Positions 1 to 10,310 of a stretch of DNA of 64,000 nucleotides are shown in pieces. The first letter of the stretch is position 1, and every line of letters begins with the position of its first letter. The notes below the pieces were generated by a model. That model saw nothing but the letters and a program-made list of their open reading frames with translations. It was not told the DNA's origin and did not search any database. Location: assembly GCA_014529385.2 (NCBI GenBank), contig CM043962.1, forward strand, positions 127,975,470 through 128,039,469, in the 5' to 3' direction. The stretch is from Adiantum capillus-veneris. Its lineage: Eukaryota; Streptophyta; Polypodiopsida; Polypodiales; Pteridaceae. A program made the translations under genes and the position numbers.

Positions 1-97
1 GCTATCATGTCTACCATCATCACTGCTTTTGTATGTCTTCCTATTCTTTGCTATCATGTCTACCATGACCATTTCTTCAGTGTTCTTCCTATTCTTT
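1..97. repeat. Tandem duplication, about 49 bp x 2
   Basis: Two adjacent units (1-49 and 50-97) begin with the same 17 bases and end with the same cytosine/thymine-rich block. The array may continue beyond the left edge. Read on the minus strand, 98-240 gives a lysine/glutamate-rich open stretch that could be a gag-like relic, but nothing diagnostic is present. Confidence 0.7.
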
Positions 98-527
98 CAA
101 CTTGGCCTCATCCTCAAGCTCCTTTTGCAATTCTTTGATTCTCCATCTATCATTAGGGATAGAAAGCTGCTTCCTTTTGTGTTTCTCCTTGTTTGCAGTC
201 TTGCTTGTAGAGGGAAGAACAACCACGGTGCAGGTGATAAAGTCCATGGGCTATTGTAGGGGCACCTCACGGGCTACAATTGACACAAAGCTCACGTTTG
301 CTATTGGCGAAGGCCTCAATATAATTGATTTTGTGAAAGGCTGTACTTTAGTTTATGTAGTCAAAGACCCAAGATTGTATGGCTCAGCTTCTTTTGCAGT
401 CAATTAAAGCCGACTAGCTTAGTTGACAAGCCAAAAACATCCACATTAAGCACAAAGTCATCAGGTTCTTGAGTGTTTGTTTTGCGTACGACTAAGGCCC
501 CTTGATCATCAACTTCTCTTGTGCACA

Positions 528-640
528 GTGACTTGCAGGAACAAGAAGCTATGGGTAGACCTTCGAAATACCCCCTCTAGCATAGTGACTTGCACAAACA
601 AGAAGCTGTGGGTAGACCTTCGAAACAACCCCTCTAGAAG
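528..640. repeat. Tandem duplication, 57 bp x 2
   Basis: Units 528-584 and 585-640 share gtgacttgca, acaagaagct and gggtagaccttcgaaa in the same order with a few substitutions. The sequence around it (about 400-1430) shows no recognisable gene or element. Confidence 0.8.
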
Positions 641-1427
641 CCCCTCATTGATTGCCCCGCCATGTACCACTCAATGCTATCAGACGCATTCTCAAATGTT
701 TATATTTATTGATGCTTTATGCTAGTTGTCTTTACGTGATAACTAATTTTGCCGTTACCACCGTGACACTGCTAGCCATGCAAAATGGGTCGAGGGTAGT
801 GGCCTAGATCATGCCAAGGGGCTACTTGTAGGTTTAAGAAACCGGAAAACTTCATTAGGCTTACCAACAAAAGAGTGTCAAAATGGCTTCATTAAGAATT
901 ACTCATTGATCATTCTTATGATCACTTAAAGAAGCTTCAATTTTGAGCAAAGAAGGATTAATAGATAAGGTTGTCTATCTACATCTCAAAGTCATTGTCT
1001 TAAAACAAGGAGATTTATTTAAGCAAAGATAGAGAGATTTATTTGTGCAAACATAACGATTCGTGTTCGTTTATCAAAGGATGTAAGTGCATACTTATTA
1101 TGCTCTATGGTCAAAGTCCATTTAAGGGAGACTATACGATCAAAGGCTTGTACCAAGCATATTTGTGCTCTCTCTTAAGGTGCTTTTGTCAAGATTATAC
1201 ACCACATTGTGGCATCATTGAAAATAACTAAGTTGATACTAAACTAGTGCACAAGCCCAATGCCAAAGGGTAGTCAAGATTTCAGGGCCAAGGTCAACAA
1301 AAAGAAAGAGGAGATTGCATGTAAACATGATGATTGAATCTCTTCAAAAGAGATTGATCATTACAAGAGATATAATTATTGTACACACATGTGGGGCTAG
1401 TTTAGATAAGCTACCTACAATTTATTT

Positions 1428-1731
1428 TTAGGTCTTGACATTTTTTCCTAAGCTAAACCAACCAACCACGAAATGAATTGATGATTATACAATGGGGCCT
1501 TGTGTGCACTTATATACTACACAATAGGAATTGCCCTACTTAGTGTCATGTCAAATAAGTTAAATAAGTACTTAAAAGAAAAAATAATAACTCACATCAG
1601 ACATTTACTTGAGATGTATAAACTTTAACACCCTACTTAGCGTCGTCTCAAATAAGTTAAATAAGTAAAAAGAAAAAATAATAACTAACATCACATCAGA
1701 CATTCACTTGAGATGTATAAACTTTAACACC
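1428..1731 (-). repeat. LTR-5 element, 3' LTR (minus strand)
   Basis: This block matches 4365-4609 along most of its length, for example tgaattgatgattatacaat followed by gtgcacttatatactac, and the shared end ataaactttaaca. Read on the minus strand it begins TGTTAAAGTTTATA, the same start as the partner LTR. It contains an internal tandem duplication of about 97 bp (1534-1630 and 1631-1731) that the partner lacks. The lower boundary near 1428 is approximate because the GA microsatellite seen in the partner is missing here. Similarity to the partner is roughly three quarters by eye, so the element is old. Confidence 0.6.
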
Positions 1732-1742
1732 TTCTTCTTTAA
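1732..1742 (-). other. Polypurine tract of LTR-5
   Basis: On the minus strand the sequence immediately before the 3' LTR reads aaagaagaagg and is followed directly by TGTTAAAG. That is the position and composition expected for a plus-strand priming tract. Confidence 0.5.
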
Positions 1743-1799
1743 CCATGTAAGGGATTAAACTAGCTTTAACCACTAATGGAGAAAGTGAAAGAGATCATC

Positions 1800-2420
1800 C
1801 ACCCATCATTAAAGCTTTGTCTGAATTATACAACAGGCGTATTGGTGATTGGCTTAGGATATCACCATATGATTTATGGGCGGATTATACCACACGTAGT
1901 TCCATGATAATGTATATGCGATTGAAGTTGATGTATGGGCAAAAACTGGCCATGCAAAGAAAAGAATCAATATTGACATGGAGTAGTCTACCTTGAGAAA
2001 CAAACTTGAGCAAACAAGGTCTACTTGTATTAGACATAGTGAAAATATTGAGGTTACCACAGAAAAGCTAAGAGAAGCAAGGTTGAAGAACAAAGAGGGT
2101 TTTGACAAGAAGCATAGACTAAGGCCAAGGGAAATGAAAAAGTGAGACTGGGTATTGGTTTATAATAACGTTCTAGCATTTTGGTGAAGTGTTGGTTTAG
2201 ACCATACATTGTCTAACATGTAAATGACAATGCTATCTGCAACCTATGTGAGCTAGAGGGAACACTATTGAAGGTGCACATAATAGGGAAGTGGAGTAAA
2301 CTGTTCAAGAAGCATGATTCAAAGATTGAAATCGAGGACCAAATTTTGGATCGATAGCTTGGCAGTGATGAAGAGGATGATCCAGAGACATTGCTAGGCC
2401 AAGAGGAGATGTAGAGTGGC
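1800..2420 (+). pseudogene. Ty3/gypsy integrase C-terminal relic
   Basis: Translation in shifting frames gives the end of a gypsy polyprotein. There is a fragment like the conserved 'yG.e...EvDvwaKt' segment, a basic stretch ending in a 'fDKKHR.R' motif, a 'DWVLVYNN' motif (2142-2170), a decayed 'GPYIV' segment, 'EL.GTLLKVHI.GKW' and 'KLFKKHDSK' (about 2280-2330). Stops and frameshifts are frequent, so it is non-functional. A purine-rich run (cagaggggg, 2444-2452) follows and could be its polypurine tract, with the following DNA a degraded LTR. It lies inside LTR-5 but in opposite orientation, so it is probably an older element that LTR-5 carried or that inserted into it. Confidence 0.6.
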
Positions 2421-2452
2421 ACATGCCGAAGGATGTGTAAGTTCAGAGGGGG

Positions 2453-3900
2453 TGCATGCTATGCAATTTTGATTCCACAAGGAGAAAAAACAAGTTTAGT
2501 GTTTGAGAAAAGTGTCTTAGCTTAGCCAAATAGAAATTCAAGACAGTTGGTTGCGAGAAGACTAAAAAATTTTCGTTTAGATTTTGCAAGAAAATGGTAT
2601 AAATGTAGCAAAATCTCCACCCAAGGATTGGCTTGAAGGGATTTGTGTTTGGGACAAAGGTTTTTCCAAAGCATTGCCATGGAGATGGCTTTTGGACAAT
2701 TGGACACTTGGTTTTGGGATTTCAACATTTTGAACATTTTGGAAGCATCGGAAATTTTTTAAAGCTCTCCAAAACATTGATTCTTTGGGAAATATTAAAG
2801 CATTGAGGCCATGGGGTTGAATTGTGGGTACTTAAATGGGCTATGGCCAATAGACTTGGGCTTTCGTCCAAGTGGAGGCCACCCATTGGGTTAACTAAAG
2901 GTGGATAATGTGATTACTAAAGGAGAGAGAGCTTGAAAACAACGTGAGTAGCATGCAGGCACAAAGTTCAAATGGAAACAGCCATGAGACGTGAAAGCAT
3001 CAACAAGATTGGGTGCATCTTTTGAGCCAAAAATCGATGACTTTGGTGCACGTTGATGTCAGACTACCGTGCGATCAAGCCGCCTTTCCTACGGCATTGC
3101 TGGGACTTGCAACCTATGTTGGCTAAATTTAGGGTAGTAATTGAGGACAATAGCATGGCATGGAGGTTATAAAGCAACATGAGGCAACCAATAGAGTATT
3201 CCGCTTATACAAGGGTTCCAAAATCCAGTACCAAGCTTCGAGGGAGGTGTTTCATCTAGCGATTTCTAGGGCTCAAAAATCATGTACCAAGCTTTGAGTT
3301 TTGTATATCAAGCATTGTGTATCAAGCTTTGAGTGGCGCGTATCAAATGTTTTTGATCAAATAGCTATTGAGTATAAAGTTTGTGTATTAAACATCAAGA
3401 ATGAAAGTGGAGAACTCTCGTGTTTTTTTTTTTTTTTTTTGGGTGAGAAGTACAAGTATTTTCTTTTCCTCATTTGTGTTCAAGTTGTTGGTGTCGTGTT
3501 TGCTTTAATCATAGGGGAAGAGGCCCGATGCCCTTCCAACAATTAGCCCCTCTTTGTCGAGGCTATGTTGACCTTGTGAGTACCAAAGCAGTCAGTTGTG
3601 TACAAGACAATGGACTAGGCATAGCCAACAATATTGGCCTCTCTGACGTTGATTTCATCCGCTTCAGTGGATGGAGGCTCCCTCTTTGCTTACGTTTCAA
3701 CACGCTTCCCTGGAGGACTTTTCCTAGCATCTCAAAAAGCAACCCTGTGGAAGTCAGTTTACAACATCTCAACATGCCACATATGCCTACAAAGTTCACC
3801 ATAGCTCATGCATTGTCATGTCTCAAGATGTAGGCTGACAAGTAGCTTCAATTTCTCCAAGTGCCTTAAGCTGCTTCAGAGGATTGTTTTAAAAATTAAC
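2453..3900. other. Unassigned region, possible decayed gypsy LTR
   Basis: No coding sequence is recognisable here. It starts just after a polypurine-like run, so its first part may be a degraded gypsy LTR. At 3225-3340 the phrase taccaagctttgag recurs several times in variant form. There is a T19-20 run at 3421-3440. Nothing else stands out. Confidence 0.3.
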
Positions 3901-3904
3901 CCGT

Positions 3905-4125
3905 AGAATGGCATTTCAAAACGCCCTGCAAAGTGAGTTCCCCAAGCTTGCCCTATTTTAACTGCATCTCAAAAACGTTGTTCCAACTGGTTGTCCAATT
4001 GCAGTGGCGTTTCAAAATGCCTTGAAGTGAGGTTCTCCTCGGTGTGCAACAAATGTCACCTATAGAGCCCTTGCACCGACCGCCTTGGGTCTTCGTCTCC
4101 CATGCGTTTCAAAACGCACTGTAAG
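3905..4125. repeat. Cluster of GCGTTTCAAAACGC-like motifs
   Basis: Variants of the near-palindrome gc(g/a)tttcaaaa(c/t)gc occur near 3911, 4009 and 4104, with weaker versions near 3965 and 4200. Each is followed by a cytosine-rich or tgaggttc-like stretch. It resembles a decayed tandem array with roughly 95-bp spacing; the function is unknown. Confidence 0.45.
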
Positions 4126-4353
4126 AATATTGTCGCCCTCTCCAGAATACCGTTTGCAGATCCTGTATCCGAAATTCCATTGGAAATTCATTTGTGGACT
4201 CTGTTTCAAAAGTCTCGCAAGGAACATTGCCACCTGAGACCCCCCTATACATGCATTTTTGAACGCAACTGAAAAATGCTGGCACAAACCATTGTCGATC
4301 CTCTTCTCGTCTCCTGACCATGTCGATACTCTCCACAATCAACGAGCAAACTA

Positions 4354-4364
4354 CTTTGATACCA
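4354..4364 (-). other. Primer binding site of LTR-5
   Basis: The minus strand reads TGGTATCAAAG immediately after the LTR end ...TTTGGCA. This is close to the TGGTATCAGAGC primer sites of Copia-1 and Gypsy-1, which match the 3' end of plant initiator tRNA-Met. Confidence 0.6.
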
Positions 4365-4394
4365 TGCCAAAGTTGACAATGCAAAAGTGTACAA

Positions 4395-4427
<33 letters not shown>

Positions 4428-4609
4428 CCTACCATGCCAATGAATTGATGATTATACAATGGAGGCTTGGGTGCACTTATATACTACCTAGTAAGAATCA
4501 CCCTACCTTGAATTGAATTATGTCAAATAAGTAACATAAGCACATAAAAGACAACGTAATAACTAGGATCACATTGGGTATTCTATTTAGATCCATATAA
4601 ACTTTAACA
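4365..4609 (-). repeat. LTR-5 element, 5' LTR (minus strand)
   Basis: Read on the minus strand this 245-bp block begins TGTTAAAGTTTATA and ends TTTGGCA, and is followed at once by the primer site. It is the partner of the block at 1428-1731. It contains a (GA)n microsatellite at about 4398-4421. The roughly 2.6 kb between the two LTRs has no polyprotein in the element's own orientation, so this is a non-autonomous (LARD-like) element or a badly decayed one. No clear target duplication was found. Confidence 0.6.
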
Positions 4610-4611
4610 TA

Positions 4612-4927
4612 CGAATGGTTCCCTAGAGTACCCATCACTTTGAGCAAATTCTCCGACAAACAAATGAGGCAGGTACATTTCTTATATTCTCTTTTGCAAT
4701 GGTAGAAAAATATGATATTTCAGAAGCATATAACAATGATCTTAGTACTAAGTATATGCATCTGAAACTAAATAGACTTAGTGTTTTCCATAAACAATGG
4801 GAAGTCACAAGCTTCTTACAAGTTACGCGAGGGAGACTCAAGATTTATGCATGTTAAAAGGTGTACTTAATCAAACACTTTTGATGATGCATTAATTTCC
4901 TATGGTTTAGGGATATGTATTTATTAC
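4612..4927 (+). pseudogene. Gypsy-4: RNase H end to integrase start
   Basis: A stretch around 4648-4672 reads FSDKQMR, matching LSDKQMR of the Gypsy-1 RNase H (near 29841). About 235 bp later 'DDALISYGLGICI' (4873-4915) matches the DGYLLYG segment that opens the Gypsy-1 integrase, at nearly the same spacing (258 bp in Gypsy-1). The frame is broken several times. The sequence stops at 4927, where LTR-6 is inserted, and resumes at 6167. Confidence 0.6.
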
Positions 4928-5155
4928 TGTTGGGGTAAAGATATCTATGCTTTGTCTGACCGCTCAGGTTATGGAAGCCCGTCCACTACTCACCTTATTT
5001 GTACGTTTATCAACAATAAGGAGTAGCTCACTTGAGTCTTGCTTCACCCACACAACGGTCTACTCTCTCCCTCTTCCCTTCTCGCACACACACACTGCAC
5101 CGCATCCGAGCAAGGCAACCAACAGGGGAGGACGCAAGGCAGAGAGTGTGTGTTG

Positions 5156-5214
<59 letters not shown>

Positions 5215-5220
5215 CAGGGC
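4928..5220 (+). repeat. LTR-6 5' LTR
   Basis: It starts TGTTGGGGTAAAG and contains a compound (CT)n(CA)n microsatellite at 5155-5212. The 3' boundary is uncertain because no primer site could be recognised. Identity to the 3' copy over the unique 150 bp is about 78% by eye. Confidence 0.5.
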
Positions 5221-5889
5221 TCGTTCAGACAACCGAACAAAGAGAAAAATGTTTTTTTAAAAAAAAATGTCTCTCTTAGCATGTGTTCACAGACACACTT
5301 CTCGCAAGAGAGTATGAGAAAGAGAAAAAGCCCGCACTGAGTAGCTCGGAGAGAGACAATCGGAGAGAGACAGCAAGCTAGATTCCTCTTATTGAGCGGA
5401 AAGAGAGAGCAAGAGAGAGAATTTTGAACTCTCTTGGTTGCGGCGAAACGAGCGACAATGCGAGCAATCTCGGCCGTGCATGCACACACATACGTTTGCG
5501 AGCTTCGGTGAGTCAGCCGGGGCATCACCTCACATCGGTCCGACTTTGGCATTCTTTCTTTCAGCTTCGAGCATAAAAGGCTCGGCATCTGAGACCCGAC
5601 CCCTAGCAGCTGCAGTGGGAGCATTTGTAGCAGGGATTGTCTGACTAACACTAGCATGATGCATAGTGGAGTTTTGTAGACCATGCAGAGATGTCTACGG
5701 GATATACATGCAGGTTCTAGCGTGGATACGCTTGCTTGTCTATCATTAGAGCCGATACGATTGCACGTAGATCATCTAAGTGAGCCACTGGATATAGATT
5801 GAGAGAGTCTCTTACCCGTTTTCTTGTACATACTAGTAGTTTAGCTAGTAGGACCTACTTATCGGCACATTCGCCTTTAAGTGAGAGAT

Positions 5890-6037
5890 TGTTGGGATAA
5901 AGGCGTCTATGCCTTACCCGTCCGCCTAGGTTATAGACGCCTGCCCACTAGTCACCTTATTCTTGTACATATACCAAGAATAAGGAGTAGCTCCTTTGAG
6001 TCTTGCTCCACCCAATGATCTACTCTCTCCCTCTCCC

Positions 6038-6070
<33 letters not shown>

Positions 6071-6166
6071 TCACACACACACACACACACACACACACCG
6101 TGCACGCACGCATCCGCGCACACACACTCTTTGGTTACCCATGCATCAACGCGCACACACACTTCG
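5890..6166 (+). repeat. LTR-6 3' LTR
   Basis: It starts TGTTGGGATAAAG after a polypurine tract (5876-5889) and contains (CT)n(CA)n at about 6040-6095. Near its start is a 10-bp inverted repeat, aggcgtctat and atagacgcct, which is degraded in the 5' copy. Confidence 0.55.
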
Positions 6167-6854
6167 GTTACCCATGCATCAAGAGAGAAAGTTATGCAGG
6201 AATTCCGTGCTCGTTTTTTTGTGGGCCATCATGGTATTCAAGTGATGGTAAAATCCAATTAAGATGGTTTTGTTGGTCATCAATGAGAAAAGAAAAGCAT
6301 ATGCTTTGTTCCATGTGCCAAATATTTGAGTATGATTGAGAAGAGCAAGAGGGGTTACTCCAACCACTGGCAGCAATAGAAACACCATGGGATATTATCT
6401 CTATGGATTTCATTTTTGGTCTTCTAAAGCCAATGTCGAAATATGGATATATGCTAGATTTAGCGAATGTATTTTATACGTGAAGAAGATTATCAATCCA
6501 CACACCATATGACTAACCTCTTTGTCTCATAAATATACAAGTATGATTGCTTTTAGAGTGGTCGATCTATTTGACCAGATAGGAACGAGCCTAAAATCTT
6601 TGTGGCCTATCACGCTAAAAAAGTGGGCGCGTTGAAATTGATTACTTAGTTATCTTGGACCTAATTAAAGATTACATAAAAGAAGTAGACCAATGCACCA
6701 ATGGGAGAAAAACATTAGTAGAGTTTGTGTATAGTAACATGGAGCATAACAAATTTTTTTTGGTCCGCATTTGAGTTTATTGAGTGTCAATAAAGAGTTC
6801 ATATATAACTTAGAGATGCAACTTTTAAGGAGTATTTCCATGCTCTTAAAAGAG
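6167..6854 (+). pseudogene. Gypsy-4: integrase relic
   Basis: The sequence resumes Gypsy-4 after LTR-6. It reads 'REKVMQEF' and 'GHHGIQ' (Gypsy-1 has REKVMYES and GHRGIQ), then 'LAAIETPWDIISMDFIFGL' (6367-6425), matching the Gypsy-1 segment around the first catalytic Asp. Further on, 'LDLIKDYIKEVDQ' and 'TLVEFVYSN' (6655-6745) match LLKAYLTEVDQ and PLVEYAYNN of Gypsy-1. Stops and frameshifts are many. The central Asp and Glu regions are not recognisable. Confidence 0.7.
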
Positions 6855-6991
6855 GCTTCTATAATTACATCAGGGTAGCCACCCCCACCAACCCGCAGCC
6901 AACAAGAGCATGACTAGACCTTGTAATTTTTTGGGCTGCTCAATATAATTCACTCACAATTGTGAGTTTTGCACAAAAAAAAAGAAGGAAG
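6855..6991 (+). mobile_element. Small poly-A retroposon, copy 1
   Basis: A 137-bp insertion is flanked by a 13-bp direct repeat gct(c/t)ttaaaagag (6842-6854 and 6992-7004) and interrupts the Gypsy-4 integrase. Its 3' end is cactcacaattgtgagt, a short spacer, A9 and a few purines. The 16-bp palindrome actcacaattgtgagt plus A-tail recurs at 17392-17420. It is a SINE or a 5'-truncated LINE; no pol III box is evident. Confidence 0.7.
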
Positions 6992-7120
6992 GCTTTTAAA
7001 AGAGAAAGGACATCTTTCAAGCATTAGACCTTAAGCACAATCTTGCTGCTGATAAGCATATGTACCTTAAGCACAATCTAGTAATGATGAACTTGAGTTT
7101 GATGATCTTGCTTTTGTATG
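6992..7120 (+). pseudogene. Gypsy-4: integrase C-terminal relic
   Basis: After the retroposon, 'FKREKD' and 'LAADKHM' (about 7000-7065) match the FQKIKD and VAADKHRR segments of Gypsy-1 (30910-30985). No chromodomain is recognisable beyond this point. Confidence 0.5.
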
Positions 7121-7445
7121 CAGAGGAACTTGTGCTCTTGTGGATGATGCTTGTGAGAGGGCATTTGCAATTTATGATAGCATCTCCTCTTGAGTGCAAC
7201 ATAGATAAGGAAATTGGCTATACACATCTAGATTGAGAAATCTTAGCTCAAAAAGTTAGCCCTTGTGATAAGAATGACTAAAGAATGTAAATTACAATGT
7301 TTTTCTCCATGATTTGACCAAAGATTGTGTAGCTTCGTGCGTTTAGGAACCGATGCAAGGATGTGCAAGAACATGTGCAAATCAACGTACCACCAAATTG
7401 AAATGGAGGATAAAACTTGTGAGGAGCCATGTGTTAAAGATAATA

Positions 7446-7447
<2 letters not shown>

Positions 7448-7485
<38 letters not shown>
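7448..7485. repeat. (GA)n microsatellite
   Basis: About 19 uninterrupted GA units. The 300 bp on either side (7121-7640) hold no recognisable gene. Confidence 0.95.
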
Positions 7486-7489
<4 letters not shown>

Positions 7490-7710
7490 ATGCAACTAAG
7501 TTGAAAGAAACCACACTTCAAAATTCTTTTTATTTTGAAAATTGTACATATATCTTTGGACTTGGCACGTTCTTTTGCATATTCTTGTGCACTTTTCGTC
7601 TCATGATTCACTATTCCCTTACACCTGTTGTGATGTCAAATGTTTGAATAAATCCCAATTGTGACAAGGCTTGCATAAATAAATTGGCTTGATCAAAGGT
7701 CCCTAACACC

Positions 7711-7835
7711 TTAACTAACACCTTAAGACTTTGGGAGCTATATGGCTAGACCAATTTATGGAAACCTTGCAATTAATGGTGCTTGTGTGACGACAATATT
7801 GACATGGGTGACCTCCAAAAAAGTTGTGCCCTATG
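7711..7835 (+). pseudogene. 5S rRNA-like segment, copy 1 (diverged)
   Basis: The segment ggtgcttgtgtgacgacaat followed by gacatgggtgacctcc matches the 3' half of plant 5S rRNA (gcttgggcgagag...ggatgggtgacctcc). It is more diverged than copy 2: the aagtt after the conserved box is kept, but the intervening helix is altered. Confidence 0.6.
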
Positions 7836-8053
7836 AGCCTTATATTGGTATTGGTGCCATGGTTGTGTGCATTAGAAGCGTGTGTGGCATAGAGAGTCTA
7901 CGTGGCATAAAGCCAAGGTAAAGCCTGTGTGGCATAAGGAATGTGTTGCAAACATGAACAAATGAGCATCCCAAGTTTTGCTTAAGAGGGCAGCTATTAG
8001 GGTAAGCCCAACTTGAGACAAGGCTTGCATAAATCGGCTAGACTAGAGGTGCA

Positions 8054-8170
8054 TAGCACCTTAAGATTTCGGGGTCTGGATGGTTAGAACAATATATGGA
8101 AATTGCAATAAGCATGCTTGTGCAATGAAAGTGCTGAGATGGGTGACCTCCCGAGAAGTTGTTGCTGCCT
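8054..8170 (+). pseudogene. 5S rRNA-like segment, copy 2
   Basis: From 8110, aagcatgcttgtgcaatgaa continues to gagatgggtgacctcccgag and aagtt, aligning without gaps to the plant 5S rRNA 3' half (aagcgtgcttgggcgagagt, then aggatgggtgacctcctggg, aagt). Identity over about 55 bp is roughly 70%. The upstream agcacctta resembles the 5S agcacta segment, but the spacing between the halves is longer than in a real 5S gene, so this is a 5S-derived sequence and not a functional rRNA gene. Confidence 0.7.
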
Positions 8171-8499
8171 TGAGCCATCATCAACATGGGTATGGTATGG
8201 AGAAAGTTGACACACGTTGAGGAGTACCCCAGTAATGAGGGTAGTGTAGTTCTTGTATCATGAACGTTGTATTTTGATGAAGAAAACAAGTTTTCCACTC
8301 ATAATAGTTGAAGACACATAGACGTTTAACACCTAAAACGTGAATTTTCTCTCAAGGCTAGAGGGAGGAAACTTCCTATTTTAGAGCTCTGTTTTGTGTC
8401 TTTTCTATTGATCTGTATCATAGGAGCAATTATTGAGGAATTAAGACTATCCAGCATAATCTACTTATCATGGATCATAGGTAATTAAAAATTTGATAA

Positions 8500-8665
8500 T
8501 GGCATGATTATGAGCACTTCATAGCAAGTTGAAAAATAAGACTCACTAACTAAGAAACAAAGACAAGATTAGGTTACCAAAAAGAGTGGTTACATGATTT
8601 GATTATATAACCGCAAGCGGTGAGGTGTGATTGGTTGAATCAAAGGGGCATAACTCAAGGAAGGT
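8500..8665. repeat. Diverged dispersed repeat, copy A
   Basis: The section at about 8575-8655 (aaaagagtggttacatga, then ggtgaggtgtga and aatcaaaggggcataact) matches 10219-10291 (aaaagaatggatacatga, ggtgaggtatga, aatcaaaggggcataact). They could be LTR or internal fragments of one element about 1.64 kb apart, but no termini are clear. Confidence 0.45.
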
Positions 8666-10130
8666 AAGGTGGGGATGGTGGATACCAAAAGCCTTCAATC
8701 ATATTTTAGAATGGTGGGCTGAGCTTATAAGTAGGGGAGTCTTGCTCAATGCATTGCATTTATTGAGGAGTAAATAACACATCAAGGTTCAAGTGACTAT
8801 ACTATGGGAAATGACAAGTGATCATGGCCAGCATTTTACCCAACATTATCTCCTTGAAATTTGAACCTTGATAATAGGCTTTTGGGTATGGTGCAAGTCT
8901 AGCTAAGGATGCCATTTTTACCTTCTTCCCCCAACAAGCCCTAAACGCACCTCATTGAGACACTGCTCATGAGAAATATGCAAGCCCATGACCAAGCTCA
9001 TAGCCTAGCTAGAATCAAGTATAGTTGGAGTGGAAATATACATCGCAATGGGTTAGTGTGTAGCTTAATGTGATGATCCAAGATGAACCCCCCCTTCGCT
9101 TCTTTCCTTTAAATGTCCTGATAGCCTTGGCGTTTGACATCTGAATTTTTATAGTTAAACCCGATCTATCAAGGTCAGTGGGCACTTTCTTGTGAAGGTG
9201 CTATAAGAAAGGCCATCTTTTGGTCATAAAACTGTTTACCTTTATACCTTGCAAGTGTTTGCAATTACAAATGATAGATTTGAAAGTGATCTCCAAGCCT
9301 GCATAGTGTTGAAGGAGAAAAGGTTGGTGCTTGTGCTCAAAGGAAAAGTCTTACCCTTGTTGATAAGAGGGTAGTGTATTATTCCCATTACATAGGGCTT
9401 GTTTACAATGTGATTTGACATAAAATTTTGGTGCAAGGATTTCGTGAAACTTGAATTTGAGTGCTCAACATCATGGATACAATGATAACCAAGTAGAATA
9501 GGCAATTATGTAGGGCCAAAGAACTATCAAGAAAGATAAAGGCATGACATTGTGTAAGGAGCTTTGAACTTGGAAGTATTACTATTGCCAATGAGGAGAA
9601 TTGAACATTACTAGTTGGTAGAGATCTCAAAGTGGCAAATAGATAAGATTTGAGTGCAAGATGCACTACTACATCCTCAATTGAATCCATAGAATGACTT
9701 GCCTAAGCTCAAGAAGTAGATAGTTAAGTGAAACCATAGCATGATTTTCATTGGACTCAGCCATTTGAGACTCTAGAAGAAGATAACCCCCTTTCTTAAA
9801 TTGCTGAATACGTTACCAACAATGAAGGAGTGGAGTTGCATGTCAAGTGGATTACTCAAATTGAAAACACAACATCATTGGATACAACATATTGAAAGAA
9901 ATAAGAATTACGACAACTTGAGTACCCAAATTTGTGAAATGACAGCCTTTGCCTAGATTCTCTGCACCCTTTTGTTTTGTATCTCATTACCTAAGAAGCT
10001 GTGTATAGCTCACAATAATCCTCCAAAGTTTCCCTCCTCTTTCTAAAATGGGTCTGCTACTATGATATGGAGTGATTTGAGGACTGATTTCATAGTGTAC
10101 TGAATCAACATTAACCAGTTTTATTGTGGC
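8666..10130. other. Unassigned region
   Basis: No domain is recognisable on either strand. It is bounded by the two copies of a diverged dispersed repeat and may be the decayed interior of an unidentified element. Confidence 0.3.
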
Positions 10131-10134
10131 TAAA

Positions 10135-10310
10135 TAGAATCTAACAAAGTAGCAACGTCATGGATATGAATCCAAGTAGGTGTACTAGAGGCGACAAGTA
10201 GATTATCATGAATGGATTATATTAACAAAAGAATGGATACATGACTAGGTTAATAGTCCCAAGAGGTGAGGTATGACTACATTAATCAAAGGGGCATAAC
10301 TACATGAATC
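10135..10310. repeat. Diverged dispersed repeat, copy B
   Basis: Partner of the repeat at 8500-8665. The phrase atcaaaggg(g)(t)cataac is itself repeated locally at 10274 and 10299. Confidence 0.45.

Larger units (their letters stand above)
4928..6166 (+). mobile_element. LTR-6: non-coding LTR element nested in Gypsy-4
   Basis: Two similar blocks begin TGTTGGG(G/A)TAAAG at 4928 and 5890 and run in parallel for about 150 bp (shared aataaggagtagctc, gagtcttgct, tctactctctccctct) into CT/CA microsatellites. A tract ctttaagtgagagat precedes the second block. It closely matches the polypurine tract before the Copia-1 3' LTR (ctttaagtgggaggt). The interior (about 5220-5875) has no retroviral domain, so this is a non-autonomous TRIM/LARD-like copia derivative. 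Gypsy-4 resumes directly after it. Flanking bases attac (4923-4927) and gttac (6167-6171) are a probable imperfect target duplication. A 33-bp duplication (6133-6165) that includes host flank blurs the right end. Confidence 0.65.
7650..8200 (+). mobile_element. Cassandra-like TRIM candidate with 5S rRNA-like LTRs
   Basis: Two related blocks lie about 335-354 bp apart (from about 7650 and about 8004). Both open with a similar aag/aat-cccaa lead-in followed by gacaaggcttgcataaat, both carry caccttaaga, and both end with a 5S rRNA-like segment. Cassandra is a known short vascular-plant LTR element whose LTRs each carry a 5S sequence with a pol III promoter, and the spacing fits an LTR pair around a very short interior. 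The motif tggtattggtgcc at 7847 loosely resembles an iMet primer site. LTR boundaries, polypurine tract and target duplication were not resolved, so a tandem pair of 5S-derived SINEs remains possible. Confidence 0.55.

Noticed and set aside
7711-8170. Functional 5S rRNA genes
   Set aside because: Only the 3' half matches plant 5S, with about 30% mismatches, and the halves are too far apart.
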